64,000 nt of DNA from Isoetes taiwanensis (taxonomy: Eukaryota > Streptophyta > Lycopodiopsida > Isoetales > Isoetaceae). This document shows, piece by piece, positions 10,278-20,976 of this stretch. The stretch spans positions 13,463,614 to 13,527,613 of the forward strand of contig JAJEKV010000033.1 of assembly GCA_021234155.1 (NCBI GenBank), read 5' to 3'. Every line of letters starts with the position of its first letter. Position 1 is the first letter of the stretch. The notes beneath the pieces were generated by a model. It made no database searches, was not told the DNA's origin, and saw nothing but the letters and a program-made list of their open reading frames with translations. A program made the translations under genes and the position numbers.

Positions 10278-10439
10278 GAAAAAACTTTACACGAAGTTCG
10301 TAGTAAAATATTGTACCTCTATTCGATTCACTGGCAATCTCAAATATATTCATTTGGAGTTGTGGAAGTTTCTTGGAGGCCAGAGACAGAACCACTACAT
10401 TTATGTATAGCTTAGTGGCATATTCAATCCTAAACATTC

Positions 10440-11600
10440 CAAATAATGGGCAACTAGTCTATCCTTTTCTTAGCCTTCATCTGCGATTGTACAACTGCAG
10501 GTGTACCCACGAGATTGGCATTCTATTCTGCTTACACAACATAGCAGATAAGATGATCACATATAAGATGATCACATGTAAATATTTATAAATTCCATCT
10601 ACTAAGATGATCAGTTAGTGCTTACATGATAGAAATCATATAATTCCCAATGATTGTGCTTTCCAAACTTGCATGCTCTAGCAACTGCAATAAGATTCAA
10701 CATAGCACAGTAGTGTCTTTGTAATACATTGTAGTTGTGTAGAGTTACATATGGGTATAACAGAACCCCAGCTACGACAAAATGCATTTTGCTGCTCTAA
10801 TTTTATAGCAGAGTAGTAACAGAGCCGTAACTTCAACCAGGAAGCTCCATTTCTTAAACATGAACATGCATTGAAAAGCTTGGAAAACCTATGAAAAATG
10901 ATAGGTACATGTTTTACAAATTCATACTACAAATGAGTGAAATAAATCATAGTACATGAGCCACATAAGTCAGCTGGTAGAAAAAGCTCAGTACACAGGA
11001 TATGCCCTCAAAACTAAAAAAGCAAGGGCAATATTTTCTGCCATTTTGCTTAACTGAAACAAACAAGATCTGGCAAGTTTTCCAAGCTCTAGGAACCTGT
11101 TGTTTGATGGTAAGAGCGGTTCTTATACAACTTCTTTATCTCAATCATCCATCATAATGGAATTTTTTTCCATGCAACATAGCAAAGAAAACATACCTTA
11201 ATGGATCATTGTGGAAGCCATGTGGCCTACAAAACGTCCAAAGGAAGAGAAGATCTATGACGATTTGGGTTGTTTGTAGCTTGCAAGTAGGTGAATCCAC
11301 AACTGAGGCAGGACAAAATCCCAGAAGAGCTTCAAAACACACATACTTGTTGCAGCTTATAGGGGCTTGAGCAGACCTCTTAACTACGTGAGCTAGCAAG
11401 GAATGCATATCTTAGCCTTGCCCTTACAGTTAGAAAGGAAATCTAACTAGGGGAATTTGGAAAAGATGGCTAGGGGATTTGGAAAAAAGGCTAGGGGGAC
11501 TCGTACGTCCACCTTGGCCACAAAATACACTTCAACCCCTAGAGATAATAAACTATATGGAAACCTAACCTTGATCAAAAAGGGAAATCTTACTTTCTAA
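10440..11600. other. No gene recognised
   Basis: AT-rich unique sequence. Short frames on both strands lack family motifs. GATGATCACAT repeats occur three times around 10551-10605. Confidence 0.4.
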
Positions 11601-11924
11601 AGTGTAATCACCAAGAAAGCGGCAATAACATAATGGGGGTAGCTGGATACGTGGACCAATGGGAGGAGTGTCAGACTGTCGACTCCACCTGCTGTTGACT
11701 GCCCACACGCAAAAATGATGGCACTCTCTGGCAGTACGAGTTCTGACACATGCAGAACTGTCTCTTTCCGACATTCTGAGCCGTTCTCGACCCAGAGGCC
11801 TTATGAACTTATCTTTTCCTTACCTGCCGCTCCATAGCCATGGCGACGCTCCCATTCCGGTGATCCAGAACCGAGGTTGCAGCTATGGCGCTATCTCCGG
11901 CCCCCCATTCCTTTGCATGCAGAC

Positions 11925-11976
11925 TGCATGCCTTTCTTTCCATGTCTATTTGCATGCCTTTCTTTCCATGTCTATT
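11925..11976 (+). repeat. 26-bp tandem repeat, two copies
   Basis: Two perfect consecutive copies of a 26-bp unit beginning TGCATGCCTTTCTTTCC occupy 11925-11950 and 11951-11976. Confidence 0.9.
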
Positions 11977-12433
11977 TGCGGGCGATGGAGTTCGGCTCTT
12001 GAAAGCTAGGTAGGTATGATTTGTTGATTATATCATGAGCAGGTCTCTAAAAAACTCTTTCTATTAAACAGGTAATCAGGGGGCTCCATAATCGGCTACG
12101 TTTACCGCCGGGATCGATGCACAAGAATCACCAGCTCGGATTCGGCGCCATGGTTGAGCCGATCACCCGCCTAAGCACAAACTCATTCGATTTTTCCTTT
12201 CGGACATGTCGGCTACACCTAAACTAATCCGCATTCTTCTTCTTGTCCATGCGGTTGAGGCTTCATTTCCGTCGGGGGCTTCATAAACGGCAGTGAGCTG
12301 GTCTCCGTAGCTATAGATTTGAGGCTTAGTTTTCCGCCAGGCATTCCGACATGAAAGATGAGTGGTATCATATATTGCTACCGCCCTTTTGCCTTCTTAC
12401 TAACTGTGATTATCAAAACAGAGAGAATAAGGC

Positions 12434-12832
12434 GCGGGCGATGGATCTCGGAACTCACGGATCGGTATGCACACTCTCCCTTATCTTATTGCATTGAAAC
12501 TCGAAAACCTTCCGATAACGAGCTTTTGCATCCAATGGGGGCTTCGAGAATTATATTTAAGCGCTTCAAAAACATTCTGTTTTCTCCGAGCAAAGTTAGC
12601 GCTTGCAAATATGGTAGAATCATGCTTTTACTGGCTTTGCCATACGAAGGCCTCTGTTAAAACTCATCTATTTTGCAGGAATCGAATATTTTGTGTGTGG
12701 CTGAACGAGGGCCATTCCGACAAGATCACCATTAAGGCAGGGTCGATAAAAGATGAACCATTTTCCAAGGACAAGATACCTCTCCGGGTAGCGGGTTTCT
12801 TGAGCGGCTGCCCACCAACAGAAGTGACCTAA
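12434..12832 (+). other. Possible exons of an unidentified gene
   Basis: The GC-richer stretch 11.8-12.83 kb holds exon-like pieces: ATG at 12434 (MDLGTHGS) followed by GTATGC, a possible donor; and an acceptor TTTTGCAG at about 12679, followed by a frame open to 12832 with VWLNEGHSDKITIKAG and VAGFLSGCPPTEVT. The two pieces have not been shown to belong together and I recognise neither. Its 3' end is next to a dispersed 105-bp repeat. Confidence 0.25.
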
Positions 12833-12851
12833 CATTTACAGCCAATCATAA

Positions 12852-12956
12852 GTTTTTAGCAGTCACCAGCATATTCTAGGGATATTCTAGCATATACCTA
12901 GGATATGCCAAAAGCCCACATAAACAAGGGTTTGCCCCCTAGGGGCAACCCAAAAA
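12852..12956. repeat. 105-bp dispersed repeat, copy 1
   Basis: Matches 51540-51645 at high identity and stops matching abruptly after GGCAACCCAAAAA on the right. On the left, a weaker match may continue for a few tens of bases. It contains a strong imperfect hairpin GGGTTTGCCCC/GGGGCAACCC at 12928-12951. It has no long open frame and no clear target duplication. Confidence 0.85.
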
Positions 12957-13209
12957 TAGAACTCTGAATTATATATGTCTTGATTGTTAGCCGATAACAA
13001 ACATGCATGCAAGTTATACAATCATGGTCTATAAAATATTTGAGCATAACATTCGAGAGTTATTGATTCTTGTTGCATCTAGGCGGAGATTTATGGAGGT
13101 TTGCTCTACAGAGGCCATCTTTACGATGCCAAGGAAGATAGAGGATCTTTTTCTTCTTAGTTCTTCTGGTAATATATTATATCCGGCCTTTCTTCAAGCC
13201 ACCAAATAA

Positions 13210-13988
13210 TGCGACTTTTAATCAATGAAATCTCATCATTTAAATTTTTTTATCATGTACTAATTCACAAATTAATGGTTGTTTGGCACCATTGACATGG
13301 GCATGTGTTTTTTAACAGATGAAAAATAGTGGCCTTGGAAAGATTTCAAAGAATCTTCCATGATCCGGTGGCCAAAAAATGAAGATGGAAAGAGACGCAA
13401 TAAAGAGATGCAACACTTGTAGATTGAAAAAAAGAAACCCCAAGCCCAAGCTCGATCCCAAAAATAAAAATAAAAATTAATACTTGTGGATTGAAAGAAA
13501 AAAAATATCAAACCTAAACGCAAAAAACAAAATAAAAAAATCAAGTCCAAACATTAAAAAAAAAAATCAATTTTTTGTTTGGGAGTGTTATGGGAGTTGC
13601 GCTTATGTTTTTTGAATTTTTATTTAATTTTTGGACCAAAAAAATAACATCTCCCATAACACAGGGTCCAAAATCGGTACTGGGTAGCAGAAATCACCGT
13701 CCGAATGCCGTTTACAAGTGCTTAAAATCGGCGTGTTTTAAACACGACGTGCGTGATTGATCAATTGACATGTAGGGTGCGCGCCCGTCAAATGATAGGC
13801 TGAGAGAATGATGAGCTTGTTTGGTGCCGGAAACATGAATGCCTGTAGCTCGCCATATTCGTGGATGGCGGGCTAACCCATCTTGAATTCAAGCAAAATG
13901 GAGGGACTAATTGTTTCCAAGAATTGCCTGAACCGAAATTCAACAATTTGCCCTCACCAATTTTGCAATACACAGAAATCCGGGATAG
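13210..13988. other. Low-complexity A-rich region with a hairpin
   Basis: Bases 13430-13570 are A-rich with repeated AAAAATAAAAATA tracts. A perfect 12-bp inverted repeat, GTGTTATGGGAG at 13585-13596 and CTCCCATAACAC at 13651-13662, encloses a 54-base AT-rich loop and may be the core of a decayed MITE. No gene is seen. Confidence 0.55.
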
Positions 13989-16759
13989 ATGAAACCCAAT
14001 TCCTCTCCCCGTTCAGTTTACAGAGCCATTGATGCAGCAAGGAAGAGAGATCAGAGGCAGAGATTGTATGCAAAGAAGGTAGCAATGAAGAAGAATTCCC
14101 CTTCTAAAGATTCGCCTTCAAAGAAGAATAAAGATTCGCCTTCAAAGAAGAATAAGAAATTGAGACTGAGTGACCGCAGAATAAGAGAAATTTCAGGAGA
14201 AATTTATGAAGTATTCAACCAAATTAGTACAAATGTTGATGACAATGACAAAGGCCGTATCCTTGACAGTTTTCTTTGGAGGGCAAGGGATTTACCAATT
14301 GCTTCTATAAAGAAATCTAAGCAGGTTACTATGGCCGAGCAAATGATGAAGAATTTGAAGGAAACAATGCAAGAACATAAGTATGAGAGGAATCATGACA
14401 TGCTTCGTGCAAGGAAGTCCACCCTGATAATGGCAAAGGAGGTACAAATGGTGTCAAGCCATTGAATCAAGCAGAAGTGGCCAGATTGCTCAGCATCCCC
14501 AGAAAAACAATTTCAAATGCTTTTCAAAGAAGGGTGCAAGCTAACAAAGGGGAAGGACCTTGGTCAATGTTTAGGAGGAGGAAGCGGATGGATAGCATGT
14601 TAGATTACAATAGAGAAGTCATTTATCAAGTTTAGGACGAGAAAATACAAGAGTTTCTCCATACAAGAAAGGCGTGAGGAGGTATGTATCGAGAGGCAGG
14701 GAATAAAGATGGAACATCAATTCACCTTCTTGAAGTCAGCCAAGTAAGTATTCATCCTATATTGTAGGGTTCATTATATGTAGCATTTATTTGGCATTCA
14801 CACGATTTCCCTGCAGGTTGCAATTCTACCTCGGGTTTAGAGAGGAGAATCCTCATATCAAAATTGCATTCTGAGACTTTTGAGAGGTTGAAACCGAAGT
14901 TTTGTAAGGAGGATGCGTGAGAGGCATACATCTTTGTTGCATCTACCACTTGAAATTTGAATACATCATGCGAGGGGATTGAAACGACTGAGAGAAAATC
15001 GGGTGGAGTTCATGACAATTGCAACCGCCATTTGTGAGATTTGTGGCCCCGCCCGAATGTGCAGCCAAGGAGCATACAATCAAGACCAAAGTGATTTATG
15101 AAGACAAGTGGTGCAAAGCAAAGGTGATGATGAGGAGTGATTTGATCATAAGCGCTTGATGTTGGCGTGTAAAAAATGTGGGTTGGATAGAGTTAGAAAA
15201 TGTCCACAGTGAAATGGATGGCACGGGTTCATTACTAGTTACTTGGAAGACATTTGAAAAGCAACACGTGGACCGTGACGAGAATGAGGGGATCCAAGAA
15301 AGGCTTTGAGGTACAAACCCTGTCTTGAGATTAGTACGAAGGAGAGAAGTCCCAAAGAGTTTCAAGAGGATGTGAAGAAGGTAATATCAGATTTTGTTCC
15401 ACACAATTACGTAGCACATTGGCGGTGCCAATCGGTTTTAAACAATTGTGTGTCATCATTTCGGAAGATACAATTGTATCATTTATTGACTTTGCAGAAA
15501 ATTACAAAGCATCAAGATCCGAATGAGCCCCAGTCAATGCAATCGCATACTGAGACTAAGTTTCTATACTTGTTCACATAACATATAGACATGACAAAAG
15601 TGCTGATATTCCTGTTCCTGTGCAGACAGAAGAAGACTGTCCAAAGAAGAAAAAAAAGAACAGAAGATGGAGCAGATCAGGAATAGACTCAACAATGGTA
15701 GGAAGATCATAAAAGAGACTCACTTTTACATTTCTGATGATAAAGTGCATGACTCATTATTTGTGGAACACTGCCTACAAAAGCATGTTGCATGACTTAA
15801 GGAACAGGAAATAGAGTATAAGAAGCATTGGGTTTGGAGTGATGGCTGCTCATCACAATTCAAGTCAGGAAAACCTTTTTTTTTTCTTAGGCAGGTACTT
15901 CACAATGAATGACAAGGAAATAGTTTGGAACTACTTTGCCACTTTGCTCATGGTAAAGATGAACATGATGGTGCAGTCTTTGTTATCAAAAAAATTTTGC
16001 TAAGTAAGGAACAACTCAAACCCAATGGTGTGCAACCGAGGCATGCTAAAGATATTGTAAAATTTACGTGTACATATTTGTGATCTACCGGTTGATGAAA
16101 CAGATGAGATCAAAAGATATTTTTGGGAAATTGAACTGCTTTGTTGTGGCAAACATGGAAGAATATGAAATTGAAACACTTAAAGGCACAAAGAAGATTC
16201 ATCATGATCGGACATGTCGTGAGGAGTAGACCAAACAGGCTTGCTCATAGATGCCTGGCTCATGTTTTTGCTTGTTTTGCATGGATCATAATTGGGACTC
16301 TGCATCAATCTGTGTAGATTTGGAAAGTGGGAGGTAACTGACTTAAAACCGAGGAGTTGAGAAGAAAAAGGAGACTCTTGAACAAGCCAATGAATGGATC
16401 GATAATTTGGTAGAGGTAGGTGACAATTTTGCGGTGAATCTTTGAGGTAGACAATTAGGAGGGTGTGGACTTCTACATCCTCAAGTGCCTGAGAACCCAA
16501 ATGCACACTTGAAGATTCATACAAAGATGGATGGGGGCAAAAATTTAGAGTGCATGAGGTTATCTTAAGTGGATTGTATTATCAATTCTTGGGTAATTTC
16601 AAGTACATGTTGCTCACTAAACAACCCGAAGCCTCCGTGCATAGCCATGTGGTAAGATATCCTAAAATTGATATGGACAAAATAGAAGGCACAGACATGT
16701 ACAAAATTTCACAGGAGACCCATGAAAAAATTATGGCCAGTCTCCCAATAACATTGTAA
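13989..16759 (+). pseudogene. Transposase-like gene, intron-containing and frameshifted
   Basis: The N-terminal frame (13989-14465, 158 codons) is strongly basic, with SPSK repeats. After a frame change comes a helix-turn-helix-like piece, AEVARLLSIPRKTISNAFQR (14475-14540). An intron with donor GTAAGT near 14745 and acceptor CTGCAG near 14815 follows. Further on are NPHIKIAF, CEICGPARMC, HWVWSDGCSSQFKSGKPF (15825-15875), FAHGKDEHDGAVFVIKK (15950-16000) and a C-terminal module near 16430-16750 with GLYYQFLGNFKYMLLTK. The SDGC..QFK and HGK.EHDGA boxes resemble a transposase-derived family of predicted proteins in plants and animals that I know only as uncharacterised; the acidic residues may be part of a DDE site. 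At least six frame breaks make it non-coding as read. Confidence 0.5.
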
Positions 16760-17251
16760 TTCTTTGACACTTAACCAAATTGATGTTATTCTTTTCAAGT
16801 GATTTGTTCTTCCAGCACCTAAGCACATAAGCACACATTTGTATATATATTAATAATATTGAGGATGCACAAGGGTGGTGTGCATGGATACGTACTTCGA
16901 AATGAAGATTGAATTGTTGTTTAGGAATGTAGATTTGTGACATTGGAATAAGATTCAATTATTTATTTTGGTACCATCACTATCCCAACATTCTTGGCAA
17001 AATTATATTTTCATGGCATTTCCTCGATGTGACATGTGTCAATTCGACTGGTCATACGAAATATTTAAGCCTGGTTACGAATTAATTGTTCTGGCGCGTG
17101 TGAGGTTTTTCGTACAGTGACGCGCTTAAGCAGAGGATTTAAGCACTAGGCATCTAAGCGTAAGCTCTTCTCACAAGCTCATGCTCCGCCCATTCCCCGC
17201 CCAATTCCTCCGCACTCCTTCCCAATTCCTCCGCACTCCGCCCAATCCGGC

Positions 17252-17726
17252 ATGAAGCGAGCACATAGCGAGGAGCCGGAGGTCACCTCCAAGAGGCGCT
17301 TACTAAGCGTCGAGGAGGTGTTCCCTCCACTCTTCCCACCTTTGCCTCAAGTGCTTGCCTCCTCTGCTGCCTCCTCTCCTGCCCACTCTACTGCCTCTCA
17401 ATTTTCTGAACCATCCGATTCCGATTCCGATTCTAACTGATTCCTATGAGAAATCAGAAAATGAGGAATTGGAACTTTCTTCGCAGGAATATGTCACTGC
17501 AGTTCTGCAAGGGTGGATAGGGGAATCAGAAGAAGAAGATGAGTCTGATGAAGAAGTCCCTGAAGAAGAAGAAGAAGAAGCAGAAATTGAAGACGAATCG
17601 GCCGACTTTGCAGACTTCATGGCGCTCATAAATGGTATGCATGTTTCATTTGTTTTCTTTAATTAATTTTTTCATTTTCATTTGTTTAATCAATTTTTTG
17701 TTATTGGTGTTGCAGATGGAGAATGA
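17252..17726 (+). CDS. Small acidic, serine-rich protein of unknown function, two exons
   Basis: ATG at 17252 opens MKRAHSEEPEVTSKRR, with a short basic stretch that could be a nuclear signal. Proline- and serine-rich sequence and an SDSDSD run follow. The first frame stops at 17440, but an overlapping frame continues with a long acidic stretch (17520-17610, EESEEEDESDEEVPEEEEEE-like). A one-base change near 17430 would join them. An intron 17635-17715 fits (GTATGC donor, TTGCAG acceptor); the spliced message would read ALINDGE then stop at 17726. No domain is recognised. It is flanked by TAAGC repeats and could be the passenger of a non-autonomous transposon. Confidence 0.4.
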
Positions 17727-17783
17727 AGGGCCTCCAGCTTGCCTCCGACGTTTTTTTTTTTAATTGTTCTTGCCTCCAGTGCA

Positions 17784-17860
17784 GACACCCCCTGAAGAAG
17801 ACACCCCCTGAAGACACCCCCTTGAAGAAGACACCCCCTGAAGACACCCTGAAGAAGACA
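17784..17860 (+). repeat. Minisatellite with coding-like phase (KKTPPEDT)
   Basis: Imperfect tandem copies of a GAAGACACCCCCT-type unit, arranged in blocks of about 38 bases. In one plus-strand frame they read KKTPPEDTPLKKTPPEDT with a stop at about 17869. A pyrimidine-rich tract ending TGCAG at 17780-17784 directly precedes them, so an exon is possible. Confidence 0.65.
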
Positions 17861-18050
17861 CTGGCCTAAGGGCCAATTTTTTTGTAAAAAAATTTGTTTA
17901 GATCCTAAAGACACTGGCCTGAGGGCCCTTTTTTTGTAAAAAATCTGCTTTCTATAAAAAGTATTTTGTCTCTATCAAAGTTTTTTTTGTCTCTATCAAA
18001 GTTTTTTGTTTCTCTATCAAATGTTATTTTTGTCTATCTATCAAATATAT
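17855..18050 (+). repeat. Tandem repeats: AGACACTGGCCT unit and TTTTTTGTCTCTATCAAAG unit
   Basis: AGACACTGGCCTAAGGGCC and AGACACTGGCCTGAGGGCC head two copies of a roughly 50-bp unit (about 17857 and 17908), each ending in T7GTA6-7. Four imperfect copies of a TTTTTTGTCTCTATCAAAG unit follow at about 17962-18045. Confidence 0.8.
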
Positions 18051-18145
18051 GAAGTTTGAATTCTTGTACAGTCCATTCAGATTCTACTTGAATGTAACAG
18101 TGCTCTAGCTCTTTAATTAGTTTCAAACACTAAGCATTTTAATTA

Positions 18146-18428
18146 GTTTCAGCAGTGCTTGTGAGTAAGCACTAGAACACACGAGCACTTATGCAATAAA
18201 CAGCTAGGTGTGAACAGTTATATAGCTTAACAAGAAGCCTCGCACCTTAAGCGCATGACAAGTAAGCATTTGATGGCAAAGAACACTTACGCTGGCGTTA
18301 AGCAACTACATACTTAGTAAGCATCCTTTGCATGACAATAAGCGAAGATTCGCCATTAAGACTCATACCAGACTAGCACTTGCAGGCAATTTTTTTTTTA
18401 AGCACTTGATAAGATTTTTAAGCATCCC
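18146..18428. repeat. Cluster of TAAGC(A/G) motifs, possible transposon subterminal repeats
   Basis: TAAGCA, TAAGCG or TTAAGC occur about a dozen times in 280 bases, in forms such as AGTAAGCACTAG, AGTAAGCATTTG and TTTAAGCACTTG. The same motifs recur at 17113-17160 upstream of the acidic-protein gene. Such clusters at both ends of a short interval are typical of subterminal repeats bound by a transposase. No terminal inverted repeat was found. Confidence 0.5.
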
Positions 18429-18429
18429 T

Positions 18430-18520
18430 TGCAGTCAGCATTGAAGTAGATATAAACAATATAGCAAAAACTTATAGACAAGTCTGCATTGAACTACATA
18501 AACAATATAGCAAAAACATT
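18430..18520. repeat. Imperfect tandem duplication of about 45 bp
   Basis: GCATTGAA followed by TAAACAATATAGCAAAAAC occurs twice, at about 18438-18472 and 18486-18518. Confidence 0.8.
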
Positions 18521-18622
18521 CTTAAATTAAGATAAAGATGGTACATGAAAAGTGTAGGATTCCTTGGCCTAAATAAATGACAATCAGGCCAATAATCATA
18601 AATGTCTCAGGCTTAATCACAG

Positions 18623-19371
18623 TTATGGAGAATGACAAAGTTCATCACCATAAACCTTCTCCAATTCCTCCTTCACAAACCTGCAGAACTGCAATTGTTT
18701 TCCAGAAAGTCTTTCCAAGCATAGCTTCATAATCTGTCTATCTGTCTTAGGCCAGGGCTTGTATATGTGTGTGTTCTTCACCAGTAACTTCATTTTTTCC
18801 TCAGTCTTGGCCTGCAGTATTTCTTCTATCTTTGGGGTGAGTACTGTTAGCACTTCATCACAGACATCCATCTTGAATGCGGTGCATGAGAATTTTCGAG
18901 GGGGCTGCTAAGGTAAGACTTGTATAATGAATCATCAAGAAGCAAAGTCTTACCTTTGAATCTTGGGTATGACTCATATATTTTCCCAAGTGGCTTCATC
19001 ATGGTGGATGACCCGAGGTTTGTTAGGGTGGTGGCCGGTTGCGCACACATTTTTCTTGTCCCCATACAAATTGAAATCCGTCCTTCAAAATGGACATAGT
19101 ACTTGGCACATCTTCCACATTAGAGAGTTGCATTGATGACCATATACCAACACAACACTACGTAACAAAGTCTTCAAGAAGAACAACGCTCGGGTGCGAA
19201 TATCACTTTCTTTCTGCTAGTGTATGTCATTGTCAATCCTGCTTCCAAGCGTATGTGTTCATTTGCACCAAATGTTTTTACCAACACACCATTTAAATCC
19301 AAGACAATGAGTTTATCTTTTGCTGCCAAATCAATATTTAGTACGTTGGAACATCCTGAATACCTACACAA
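18623..19371 (-). pseudogene. NIF/FCP1-type HAD phosphatase domain, frameshifted
   Basis: Exon-like pieces follow the order of the NLI-interacting-factor (FCP1 homology) domain. After a TGTGTAG acceptor at 19366 comes KLIVLDLNGVLV, the nucleophile box; its second position is Asn where SCP/FCP1 enzymes have Asp, a variant I associate with plant members. VGIWSSM near 19150 and FVWGQEKCV near 19060 follow in other frames, then PLGKIYESYPRFKGKTLLLD with D-S-L-Y-K (18920-18990), the family's LLxDDSPYK box. The last piece (18623-18871) is a helical, lysine-rich tail. The domain would remove phosphate from Ser/Thr of nuclear proteins. Two or more frame changes break it. Confidence 0.68.
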
Positions 19372-19529
19372 CAGGAATTACTACATGAATAAATAGATGA
19401 AGATGAAAATAAAAATGGATTGAATGTGGAAACCTTTACGTATCAACGGCTAGGATTCTCTGACCTAACAGAATCAACTGGTAATCCTACAGTGAATGCA
19501 ACAAAAGAAAATCAATAATATTCAATGTT

Positions 19530-20976
19530 TTAAGCAACACTATTTCTGGGCTTGCCCAGCAATGCCCACACTGACTTTCCAGGGTTATTAAGGGCAGCAA
19601 TCACTTGTTGAAGATCAGGCTCACCTGAAACTTGAGGGGCGATTACGCATTTTCTTCTTGAACACACCGATAGGTGTGGTGTCATGATTGAGGCTGCTTC
19701 CCGCATCTTTTGCATAGCTACTTCTTGTTCTCTTTCTTGTAGCCCGAACAACATCTTTGCTATCCTCCGACTTACCCCTCTTTGTTCTTACGCCCTTTCC
19801 TTTTGGCAAATATTCACCCAAGTTGCCCTCATCCAGATGGAATTACTCCCTCAACTTCCTTAGGTGCTTGATTGTGGCCTGTCCGGGTTCTGTTGTTTTT
19901 CCACAACCGGTCTTTGTGTTTACAATTTGGTCTTTGTGTTTACAACTGGTCTTTGTGTTTACAACTTCTTCTATAGCTTCTTGGACAGCTTCTTGACTGG
20001 TGGTGGTGGTTCTGCTGTTGCATTCAAATCGATCACAATTGATTTGTACTCCTATAGGACTTTGCATGTGTTGTGCATCTTCAAATGGCACCATTGTCCT
20101 TCTTTGAACCCTGAAGGCTGAGACCTCAATTGCAGGACGGATTAACACATCCTTTTTTGGTGTACTATTTGAAGCACCTGCAACATGGCCAAAACCTAGC
20201 TCGTCAAATACACCCTCGGCACCTTTCGGGGCAACCATGAATACATTGTCCTCCTCTCAACAATGAACAACAAGCTATATGATACTCATGTTGGCAATTG
20301 ATTTGCTAAACTTAACTCGAAGCTTTAGTGAATTCGGACCACATCTTCGAACTGGTATAAAATGGATCTTCCACTAACAACTTATCTCGTATAATAGTAG
20401 AGATGCTAAATGTTGCGTGAGTATCCATTTTCAGCTTCCACAAATTGTTTATGTAGAATTGCAGAAGTCTCTGTTCTTCTTCGAGAACTTTTAACTCCTC
20501 CTCAAGTTTGAGTTTACATTTGACCTGCTCATTAACAGATGTAGGGTTCATTGCTTTTTGTACATTGTTTTTGTGCCAAGTTTCCATCCGACATGATCTG
20601 CTCCAAATCTTTAATTTCGCCTCCAACTCACGGTTTGGATTAAGCTTGAACTCCTCTGTTTTGTAGCCAAATCATTTGTGGCTCTGTCTTAAATCGTTTC
20701 TCGGCCTCTTCCAACATCATTTTCGTAATAATCGGAGGCCTTCTCATTGCCTTTCAGCTCACTTCCTACTGCTTCCAAATTCTTTGTGATAAGTAAATCT
20801 GATTTTCCAATCTCCTGTACTGCATTCTCTAAGGTTTTTATGTTTTCATCACATGCACTCTCATTTGATCCAGCTGCCACCTTTGGCTTTGCCTTCATTT
20901 CAGTTTTCCTAACATGTGCTACAACATCTGCCTCTGTTTTTACTTGTCTATTGTTGTGGTATCTTTGGCATTGCAC
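19530..20976 (-). pseudogene. Basic and coiled-coil region upstream of the NIF domain, probably the same gene
   Basis: Four minus-strand frames in series have protein-like composition. 20689-20976 and 20312-20626 are rich in K, E and L and look like coiled coil, with KCKLKLEEELKVLEEEQRLL. 19843-20238 is a mixed linker with repeated NTK segments. 19621-19821 is highly basic, with KGKGVRTKRGK and VRATRKRTR, likely nuclear signals. 19530-19754 continues it after a shift, ending GKSVWALLGKPRNSV. They lie in one orientation ahead of the NIF domain and may be the N-terminal part of that gene, but no exon chain has been proved. Confidence 0.4.

Noticed and set aside
13003-13209. 68-codon plus-strand ORF
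   Set aside because: No motif, no splice context and AT-rich surroundings.
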